From Dehalococcoidia bacterium CG2_30_46_9 (GTDB lineage: Bacteria; Chloroflexota; Dehalococcoidia; GIF9; AB-539-J10), in the NCBI GenBank assembly GCA_001873005.1, contig MNYE01000099.1:1-6064 (forward strand): 6,064 bases of DNA, written 5' to 3'. Every line of letters starts with the position of its first letter. Within the stretch, counting starts at the first letter, position 1. Positions 1 through 4,361 of the stretch are shown here, one piece after another. Position numbers and translations under genes: made by a program. Under the pieces are notes generated by a model. The model did not search any database. It was not told the origin of the DNA and saw only the letters and a program-made list of their open reading frames with translations.

Positions 1-114
1 CTCCCTTGCTGGGAGAAAGAACACGACATTGAGATCCGGGATAAGGCGGGCATCCTTAATCTGCTACCGCAATCAGTGATCATGAGTATCGTTCATCCTT
101 CCAGGAAAGGTTAA
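1..114 (+). CDS. C-terminal end of an unidentified protein (partial)
   Basis: The first frame is open from the window edge to TAA at 112-114 and gives 37 residues ending in ...SIVHPSRKG. The other two plus frames close sooner, at TGA near positions 28 and 76. The peptide has an ordinary composition (mixed charged start, hydrophobic stretch GILNLLPQSVIMSIV), which suits the tail of a real protein, but it is too short to assign to a family. It is followed by about 230 bases without a gene, as expected after the last gene of a unit. Chance openness over 37 codons cannot be excluded. Confidence 0.4.
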   Translation, partial: LPCWEKEHDIEIRDKAGILNLLPQSVIMSIVHPSRKG

Positions 115-342
115 ACGCCATTAATGAATGCCAGTAATTCCCCCCTGTTTTTTCGTTTCTAGCTTTTGGGGTGTTTTATATCAAGCTAGGTTGTTTCTGT
201 GGGCTGGCATTGAAATTTTAAGGGGGGCTTGGTTTGTTCTGAACAGTTGTCTAATGGTTTTGTGCCTGAGTCAACTATTTGGTCAATTTTTTCTTAACTT
301 TGGTCAGACCAATTTATCGGTCCCGAACTTGCCTGCTTCCAT
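115..342. other. Gene-poor, T-rich intergenic region with possible RNA structure
   Basis: I see no credible gene here. A frame open from 128 to 448 runs straight through the terminator at 343-385, has no ribosome-binding site and has an unlikely composition rich in Cys, Phe and Trp. The stretch contains inverted pairs: AATGCCAG (127-134) with CTGGCATT (204-211), CTAGCTT (159-165) with AAGCTAG (183-189), and CCCCCC (140-145) with GGGGGG (222-227). The last pair crosses the first. It also contains two TTTGGTCA copies (278-285 and 299-306) and a GntR-like palindrome listed separately. No convincing -35/-10 pair was found on either strand. Confidence 0.4.
300..312. promoter_or_regulatory. TTGGTC-A-GACCAA palindrome, possible GntR/FadR-type operator
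   Basis: Six bases on each side of a central A are perfectly inverted. The form TTGGTnnnACCAA is the general shape bound by FadR/PdhR-type GntR regulators, which is established for that family. A direct half copy, TTTGGTCA, lies exactly 21 bases upstream (278 versus 299), about two helical turns, so two dimers could sit on the same DNA face. No regulator of this family is encoded in the window and no promoter is visible beside the site, so its target is unknown. Confidence 0.35.
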
Positions 343-385
343 AAAACAAAGAGGCCAGCTCCCGAAAAGCTGGCCTCTTTGTTTT
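343..385. terminator. Strong bidirectional intrinsic terminator
   Basis: AAAACAAAGAGGCCAGCT (343-360) is perfectly complementary to AGCTGGCCTCTTTGTTTT (368-385) around the 7-base loop CCCGAAA. The GC-rich core is flanked by A-tracts on the left and T-tracts on the right, so it can act on either strand. It lies 18 bases past the stop codon of the leftward gene ending at 404, so its main job is probably to end the leftward three-gene operon. It would also block readthrough from the left. Confidence 0.88.
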
Positions 386-403
386 TGTCAGGTGTATCAG
401 GCT

Positions 404-721
404 TTAGGCCCCGGCACCATAGGTATAGACCTTACCGAAAAGCGGTGACCCTACCTTAGCCCGGGACTTCTTGTGATAGACACCAGTCTTCAGCCCCTTA
501 GCTTCCATGCAGTCCTTCATCTTGATATTCCTATCACCACGCTTCTCGATGCCGATGGTGGTGGCAGCACATGCTGTAAAGGCGCTCTTGATTTTGGGTG
601 TTCCTGCACCGGGAGCGCTAGGCGAACGGCTAAACACGGTTACGTGTTTCTTTGCCTGAACTGCCTGGATCTGACCTACTGCGGGCATTACCGGTGATAC
701 TCTTTTCCAAGGTGCTGGCAT
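404..721 (-). CDS. Small basic protein of unknown function
   Basis: This 105-residue protein is the last gene of the leftward operon and sits just before the terminator at 343-385. ATG at 721 is the first possible start, because an in-frame TGA lies just upstream. A purine-rich GGGAGGG motif precedes it at a slightly long distance of about 11 bases. An internal Met at residue 12 is an alternative start with a poorer ribosome-binding site. The protein is rich in Lys, Arg, Ala and Gly, has two isolated Cys (in FTACAAT and KDCMEA), and lacks membrane segments or a signal peptide. The basic charge would suit nucleic-acid binding, but no motif supports this. I do not recognise the family. Its coding status rests on the operon position, spacing and ribosome-binding site. 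Confidence 0.6.
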   Translation of the reverse strand: MPAPWKRVSPVMPAVGQIQAVQAKKHVTVFSRSPSAPGAGTPKIKSAFTACAATTIGIEKRGDRNIKMKDCMEAKGLKTGVYHKKSRAKVGSPLFGKVYTYGAGA

Positions 722-768
722 TTTTAGTCATCCCTCCCTTATTAAATTTCTTTTTATCCCAGCTCGAC

Positions 769-1047
769 CTACTGGGGCTTAACGGCTGCTTCAGCCGGTG
801 AAGCCTTTTTCAGCAACTCGCTCGGGTCAAGAACGCTAACGAGCTTGTTCTGGTCAGAGACAACTACCACTATCGGAGCTACAGGAAGTTCATTCTCCAT
901 CCAGAATTGCTGCGCGCCCTCATCCTCATCTAAATTTACTACTTCAGCCTCCCCACTGTCAAGTTCCTCTTTGAAATGCTGCTTGAATGATTCTTCTACT
1001 TGGTGGCACGGGTCACAATCATTGCCGGTGAATAAGATTAGATTCAT
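769..1047 (-). CDS. Thioredoxin-fold (glutaredoxin/thioredoxin-like) protein
   Basis: This is a 92-residue cytoplasmic protein of the thioredoxin fold, expected to exchange disulfides through a CxxC pair. An N-terminal beta strand (NLILFTG, residues 2-8) leads into C11-D-P-C14 at the start of a helix, exactly where the redox pair sits in the family. After an acidic strand-turn region (VVNLDEDE, 37-43) comes LPVAPIVVVV, with Pro58 as the expected cis-proline facing the active site. The length fits the minimal fold, with an Ala/Pro/Lys-rich tail after about residue 82. The SD-like GAGGTGA lies just before ATG at 1047. The gene starts 8 bases after the stop of the 212-residue gene, so the two are co-transcribed and perhaps translationally coupled. 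The CDPC motif differs from the CGPC of housekeeping thioredoxin. Its partner is unknown, but the upstream gene also carries conserved-looking cysteines. Confidence 0.85.
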   Translation of the reverse strand: MNLILFTGNDCDPCHQVEESFKQHFKEELDSGEAEVVNLDEDEGAQQFWMENELPVAPIVVVVSDQNKLVSVLDPSELLKKASPAEAAVKPQ

Positions 1048-1055
1048 GGCTCACC

Positions 1056-1694
1056 TCACACAGATTTTTCAGGGACAAAACTTGACCCGGGCAACTCCTC
1101 AAGTGTCTTAGTAAACAGGGCAGATGGTTTCAGGCTACCGATTATCTCCTTTCTGAAGTCTCTGGCCTGGCGGGAGAACATAGGGTATTCGGTATCGTAC
1201 TTGCCGCCCCTGGTTGCCTCATCTGTGCTTTTTGGGGCGACCTCTTTGGTCCAATCGATAATATGGTAGTAGATATCAGGATTATCCACCATGGGAATAG
1301 TCTCTTCACATAGAGATTCCAGGTCAAGAAGATGTTTTTGGCTTCCGCAATCACAAGGGACACCGTTAATCCGCAGCCTTTGAGCGTAGTGCCTCTCCAT
1401 GCGTAGCAAGAGCTTGCCTATCTCACGGTTCTGATAGGCAACGGTTTCCTCAGTTGAGCTACCACTTTCTCTTGAGGCCAGGTGTATCTTCTGTTGACGC
1501 GGTTCAAGATCCCCCCAATTATCTTCTTCAGTAGTAGTGGCTACTTCGGGGGGAGATTCAGCTAGTTCAGCGTGGGACCCGCCCAGGATTTCCTGGAGCT
1601 CTTTGAGCCTCTTTTTATTGTCCGGGTGCCTGACAAAAACACGCTCGAGCGGTAATTTTGCTGCCGTCTGTGCCAGTAAAGCAAGCCAATCCAT
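1056..1694 (-). CDS. Uncharacterised 212-aa protein with a Cys/His segment
   Basis: First gene of the leftward operon. Its ATG at 1694 is preceded by an AAAGGA ribosome-binding site and a promoter at 1716-1745. The N terminus (residues 1-40) looks helical and amphipathic, with basic repeats (HPDNKKRLKELQEIL). Residues 41-80 are acidic, polar and probably disordered. A predicted helix around 85-108 (REIGKLLLRMERHYAQRL) leads into C114-D-C116-G-x4-H121, with C129 eight residues further on, arranged so that a metal site or a reactive cysteine cluster is possible. The C-terminal third has many aromatic and charged residues and no membrane segment. I do not recognise a named family. The adjacent thioredoxin-like gene invites the idea that these cysteines are redox substrates, which is inference only. 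Confidence 0.78.
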   Translation of the reverse strand: MDWLALLAQTAAKLPLERVFVRHPDNKKRLKELQEILGGSHAELAESPPEVATTTEEDNWGDLEPRQQKIHLASRESGSSTEETVAYQNREIGKLLLRMERHYAQRLRINGVPCDCGSQKHLLDLESLCEETIPMVDNPDIYYHIIDWTKEVAPKSTDEATRGGKYDTEYPMFSRQARDFRKEIIGSLKPSALFTKTLEELPGSSFVPEKSV

Positions 1695-1715
1695 CTTATC
1701 CTTTCAGTATGTATT

Positions 1716-1745
1716 ATCGTAGCAGTTTACCTACTGGAATGTCAA
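1716..1745 (-). promoter_or_regulatory. Sigma70-like promoter for the leftward operon
   Basis: On the minus strand, TTGACA (1745-1740) is a perfect -35 box. It is followed after 18 bases by TACGAT (1721-1716), a 4-of-6 match to TATAAT. An alternative -10, GATAAT (1718-1713), would need a 21-base spacer and is less likely. The predicted transcript start near 1709 leaves a short leader before the AAAGGA ribosome-binding site and ATG at 1694. Confidence 0.6.
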
Positions 1746-1773
1746 CGGGAGACCCACGGTGGCACCCTAAGTG

Positions 1774-1818
1774 AAACTGTTAGTAAAACTGTTAGTAAAA
1801 CTGTTGACAAAACCTGTT
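1774..1818. repeat. 12-bp tandem direct repeats in the divergent control region
   Basis: AAACTGTT occurs at 1774-1781, 1786-1793 and 1798-1805 with a strict 12-base period. The first two copies are followed by AGTA, giving the unit AAACTGTTAGTA. A fourth, variant copy, AACCTGTT, is at 1811-1818. The array lies between the two divergent promoters, and its third copy overlaps the -35 box of the rightward promoter. A regulator bound here would be expected to affect both transcription units. Iterons of a replication origin are another reading, but no replication gene is visible. Confidence 0.75.
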
Positions 1819-1833
1819 AATGCGTAGTAGTAT
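1804..1833 (+). promoter_or_regulatory. Sigma70-like promoter for the winged-helix gene
   Basis: A perfect -35 box TTGACA (1804-1809) is followed after 18 bases by TAGTAT (1828-1833), a 4-of-6 -10 match. TATTAT (1831-1836) matches better but would leave a 21-base spacer. The tandem repeats run into the -35 box and their variant copy lies in the spacer, so this promoter is probably controlled by whatever binds them. The leader is very short before the AAAGGAGGTG ribosome-binding site at 1841-1850. Confidence 0.6.
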
Positions 1834-1853
1834 TATTGCTAAAGGAGGTGTCT

Positions 1854-3155
1854 ATGGCAACAAAAGCACAGATTTTTGGTATTCTGGCTGCGGCCAGCGG
1901 GCCTATGTCTCGAGCTCAACTGGAGGAGCAGGTTGGAGTGAGCTATCGCAAGTTCCAGAGCCAGCTAGACAATTGGGTAAAGGCTGAATTGCTCCAGGAT
2001 ACCGGTGACCATAATTATGTCCTGACTGATAAGGGGAGAGATGAAGCACTAAGTCTTGGAGAGTTTAAGGATCTCGATGAGAGTGCGGGGAAAGAGCCGG
2101 GGCTCGGTACTAAAGAGACTGAGGAGTCCTTGGCCACTACTGAGTATCAGCAATTTCTGAAGTTGGGCCGGCAAACAGGAGTAGTTCCTCTGTCACTTAT
2201 CAAACTGACAGCTGACCATGTGTGGAATGGAGACTTCAGGGATATAAAATGGGTAGCCCAGGCGATGATAGAAATGGATATCCGGAAAGACCTCCGTGGG
2301 CGCTGGCTCAATGCCTGGCGGGGAAAGATGCATCAACCTATTCCTGCCGATATGCCAGCCGAATTCAGTAGTACGCAGGATAGGAAAGTGGATGAGAAAA
2401 AGGAGGAGAAGACTGGCAAGAGAGACTATATACTTAGTGAAGATGACCTCCCCGTCAATGTTGGTGAGGGCAGTGGTGATATGGATTACAAAGATGCAAT
2501 TGACCTGGCCAAAATAAGAGCAGGCAGGAGAAGAGATACCGGTGCGGCTGGTAGTAACATTTCCACAGTCGATGACATTCTAAAAATAGTCGACCGCGTC
2601 ACAAACGGGAAATCAGCAGGAAAATCCTGGGTTGTCAAGCCAGGGGAGGGAGGCTATTCTGTAGAGGAAGTGGAAGCTGGTAAGCCTCTAATCATACCTC
2701 CAGACTCAACGAGAACCGGCCCCAGCTACCTTGTAGACGGTGAGGGGAAAGTACAGGAAATAGAACCAGGACGTCCATTGGTTATCATTAAGGAAACGCC
2801 AAAAGTGGCAGCAGGTGTTTCTTCTTCCTACCACTTAATAGACAAAACAACTGGTCAGGTGACAGACGTCGCACCAGGCCAACCAGTAATCATCATGCGT
2901 GAAAGCGCACCCGCGTCCACATCTCAATTGTCACCAATTCAGGTGACCGATAAGGATGGTAAACCTATGGTGCTTGACCTTAGCACCTTCATTAAACTTG
3001 AGGAGCACCGGGACAAGCAGCGTCAGGATGAAGAAGCCCATCAGACGAGAGTGGAGATAGCCCAGACCTTCAAGGATTTGCTGAGCAAAGCAGCCACGGC
3101 TCTGTCTCATATGGGCGAGGAGGAAGATCATACGGGCGAGGGGGAGGTTAAATGA
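1854..3155 (+). CDS. Winged-helix protein with three PG-x-P repeats
   Basis: A 433-residue protein. ATG at 1854 is chosen because AAAGGAGGTG (1841-1850) sits at ideal distance; a TTG at 1836 in the same frame would place this ribosome-binding site inside the gene. Residues 5-66 form a winged-helix DNA-binding domain: helix QIFGILAAA, then SRAQLEEQVGV as helix 2, YRKFQSQLDNWVKAEL as recognition helix, and a YVLTDKGRDEAL wing of the PadR/MarR type. Residues 96-165 form a second probably helical domain with several Trp. Residues 172-258 are charged linker. Three tandem repeats follow (about 259-282, 291-312, 325-347), each with the plan hydrophobic-V, turn with Gly, V-x-(E/D)-(V/I), (P/A)-G-x-P-(L/V)-(I/V)-I. 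A charged helix at 381-410 and a very acidic tail end the protein. It may regulate its own promoter, but its size also allows a structural or scaffold role. I do not recognise the full-length family. Confidence 0.85.
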   Translation: MATKAQIFGILAAASGPMSRAQLEEQVGVSYRKFQSQLDNWVKAELLQDTGDHNYVLTDKGRDEALSLGEFKDLDESAGKEPGLGTKETEESLATTEYQQFLKLGRQTGVVPLSLIKLTADHVWNGDFRDIKWVAQAMIEMDIRKDLRGRWLNAWRGKMHQPIPADMPAEFSSTQDRKVDEKKEEKTGKRDYILSEDDLPVNVGEGSGDMDYKDAIDLAKIRAGRRRDTGAAGSNISTVDDILKIVDRVTNGKSAGKSWVVKPGEGGYSVEEVEAGKPLIIPPDSTRTGPSYLVDGEGKVQEIEPGRPLVIIKETPKVAAGVSSSYHLIDKTTGQVTDVAPGQPVIIMRESAPASTSQLSPIQVTDKDGKPMVLDLSTFIKLEEHRDKQRQDEEAHQTRVEIAQTFKDLLSKAATALSHMGEEEDHTGEGEVK

Positions 3156-3676
3156 AAGTGGTGGTTTTATCTCCAATGAAACGGAGACTGGCAAAATTCG
3201 GCAACCGATTTCTCCTTGAGTTTTTTATTGAGGCCATGCATGGCACTATAGTCAAGGGCATAAGGGCTTATCTCGCTCCCGTAAAAAGTGAGGATATTCC
3301 AGAGATAATCAAACAAAACCTTTTTCCACCGTTAGAAGGGATGAACCTTTCCATAGTCACTGATAACGCTGAATTGATCGAAACCATTAGTGCCGTCAGG
3401 ATTATGGAATTTATCGGTGAGGCTCGCCCTGACCTGGCTACAGCCATTCAAGAAATGGGTATGCCTGGTGCTGAGTACATAGTGAAGTTGCGAGCCTACC
3501 TCCTGGACCTGGCGATGCATCCAGAAAATGCGTTGGGCAAATCTACCGATTATAAACCAGAACTGGAGATGGCAAAATTTACATGCAGTAAATGCAAGAA
3601 GAGTTGGGTAGCGAAGAAAGTAGAAGCCAGTGAATATGATAAGTGCCCTTTTTGTGGTGCAGGAAAGAATGATTGA
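3152..3676 (+). CDS. Zinc-ribbon protein of unknown function
   Basis: A 174-residue protein whose ATG overlaps the upstream TGA (ATGA), with GGGGGAGG just before it, so it is probably translated by coupling. Residues 1-44 are basic and amphipathic (RRLAKFGNRFLLEFFIEAMHG). Residues 45-135 are mixed helical, with an acidic patch around ELIETISAVRIMEFIGEARPD and a Pro/Met-rich turn EMGMPGAE. The C terminus is a classic small zinc ribbon: C145-SK-C148 and C165-PF-C168 separated by 16 residues, on an aromatic and Lys-rich knuckle (KKSWVAKK). Such ribbons bind nucleic acid or act as assembly contacts. The pairing with the winged-helix gene suggests that the two products act together. No enzyme motif is visible. 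A second ATG eight codons in lacks a ribosome-binding site. Confidence 0.85.
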   Translation: MKVVVLSPMKRRLAKFGNRFLLEFFIEAMHGTIVKGIRAYLAPVKSEDIPEIIKQNLFPPLEGMNLSIVTDNAELIETISAVRIMEFIGEARPDLATAIQEMGMPGAEYIVKLRAYLLDLAMHPENALGKSTDYKPELEMAKFTCSKCKKSWVAKKVEASEYDKCPFCGAGKND

Positions 3677-3709
3677 CACTCCCTGCACTTTAGTGCTAGG
3701 GAGTGTCAA
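3673..3709 (+). terminator. Stem-loop at the stop codon, probable terminator without U-tract
   Basis: TTGACACTCCCT-GCAC (3673-3688) pairs with GTGC-(T)-AGGGAGTGTCAA (3693-3709), leaving a TTTA loop and one bulged T. That is 16 base pairs. The zinc-ribbon gene's TGA (3674-3676) lies inside the left arm. No run of T follows, so it would need a termination factor, or it may serve to stabilise the upstream transcript or block 3' exonucleases. It separates the upstream unit from the promoter at 3742. Confidence 0.6.
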
Positions 3710-3741
3710 CCTATTGAACTGCCTGCTTTAGCTAGCGGTGG

Positions 3742-3770
3742 TTGACAGAGGCTCACACAATCCACATAAT
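3742..3770 (+). promoter_or_regulatory. Near-consensus sigma70-like promoter
   Basis: TTGACA (3742-3747), a 17-base spacer and CATAAT (3765-3770) give 11 of 12 consensus matches at the optimal spacing. This is the best promoter in the window. The predicted transcript begins near 3777 and leaves a leader of about 50 bases before the AAAGGAGGAG ribosome-binding site at 3814-3823. It would drive the membrane-protein/frameshift gene and probably the gene at 5687. Confidence 0.8.
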
Positions 3771-3827
3771 TGAGGTGACTGTGGCCCCAGGATGCGTGTA
3801 GTTGATATCGGCGAAAGGAGGAGTAAT

Positions 3828-4337
3828 ATGGCAAGGGAGCTTATCGGTTATGACCTGGAAGACATGACATTAGCCTTAAATGCCATGGAGGATAGCCTTA
3901 ATACTGGAGAGCGGGCTAGACTCAAGCTATGCACTAATAGCTTGCCATCTGAGTCTGAAATCGAGTCTATCTATAATAATCTTATTGCCAATGGCTTCCA
4001 TGTAAACTATCCTTCAGCCTACCTCGATGGGGAAATAGCCGTCACGGACTTGGTGCTAACCAAAGGTTCTCCTCAATGGGCAGCGATTATCCCACTTATA
4101 GTCCCCATTCTCATTATTGGTCTCATCGCCTTTAGCATTGTGAAGATTGAGTCAATCGCTAGTGCGCTGGTCAAGCTAATCGCTGTCGCCGGTGCTGTTG
4201 CCATTATCTTAGCCATAATCATACGAGCGCCATCGAGGAGGGAACTAGCACGTATTAGGGAAATAGAACGTAGTAGGGAAAAGGCAGCTCCAGTTCCGGC
4301 AACATCAAAAAAAGCACTGGCCGCCAGCTTGCGGTAA
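3828..4337 (+). CDS. Two-helix membrane protein (zero-frame product)
   Basis: A 169-residue protein. ATG at 3828 is chosen because AAAGGAGGAG (3814-3823) lies 4 bases before it; the in-frame ATG at 3792 has no ribosome-binding site. Residues 1-80 are a soluble, mildly acidic domain (SESEIESIYNNLIANGF, then NYPSAYLDGEIAVTDL) with no signal peptide. Two hydrophobic segments follow: about 84-106 (WAAIIPLIVPILIIGLIAF...) and 110-132 (IASALVKLIAVAGAVAIIL...), joined by a very short turn. The tail at 133-162 is strongly basic (SRRELARIREIERSREK). By the positive-inside rule both ends are probably cytoplasmic. Holin-like or virion/membrane scaffold roles fit the size, but I do not recognise the family. 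The last seven codons overlap the -1 frame that continues to 5686, and the stop codon lies in the loop of the putative frameshift hairpin. Confidence 0.82.
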   Translation: MARELIGYDLEDMTLALNAMEDSLNTGERARLKLCTNSLPSESEIESIYNNLIANGFHVNYPSAYLDGEIAVTDLVLTKGSPQWAAIIPLIVPILIIGLIAFSIVKIESIASALVKLIAVAGAVAIILAIIIRAPSRRELARIREIERSREKAAPVPATSKKALAASLR

Positions 4338-4361
4338 AACCCGACAAGCATCTGGCGGCTA
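4307..4361 (+). promoter_or_regulatory. Putative programmed -1 ribosomal frameshift signal
   Basis: Seven A residues (4307-4313) followed by G lie in the zero frame as TCA-AAA-AAA-GCA, that is A AAA AAA, a recognised X XXY YYZ slippery heptamer. Four bases later a stem begins: TGGCCGCCAG (4318-4327) pairs with CTGGCGGCTA (4352-4361), ten pairs with one G-U. After a 3-base bulge, CTTG (4328-4331) pairs with CAAG (4345-4348). After a bulged A, CGG (4332-4334) pairs with CCG (4341-4343). The loop TAAAAC carries the zero-frame TAA. Heptamer phase, spacing, structure and a nearby stop match the layout of bacterial dnaX and IS-type -1 signals, as known from those systems. An SD-like AGGGAAAAGG (4275-4284) lies farther upstream than the usual stimulator. 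Frameshifting itself is inferred. Confidence 0.75.

Noticed and set aside
128..448. A 106-codon plus-strand open frame
   Set aside because: It crosses the strong terminator, lacks a ribosome-binding site, and overlaps the end of the leftward basic-protein gene; its composition looks like translated T-rich intergenic DNA.
1774..1818. The tandem repeats as a CRISPR array or replication iterons
   Set aside because: Units of 12 bases without spacers are not CRISPR; no replication initiator or AT-rich unwinding region is visible, and overlap with a promoter favours an operator.
1836..1853. TTG start upstream of the winged-helix gene
   Set aside because: It would place the AAAGGAGGTG ribosome-binding site inside the coding region; ATG 1854 sits at the right distance from it and begins the domain naturally.
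3673..3701. TTGACA at 3673-3678 as a promoter -35 box
   Set aside because: The sequence 17 bases downstream (CTAGGG) is not a -10 box, and TTGACA is explained as part of the hairpin arm; the promoter at 3742 is far better.
3332..3709. A 125-codon minus-strand open frame opposite the zinc-ribbon gene
   Set aside because: It is antisense to a gene with a clear CxxC...CxxC ribbon, translational coupling and a ribosome-binding site; it looks like a shadow frame.
3792..3827. ATG start 12 codons upstream of the membrane protein
   Set aside because: No ribosome-binding site precedes it, while AAAGGAGGAG lies directly before ATG 3828.
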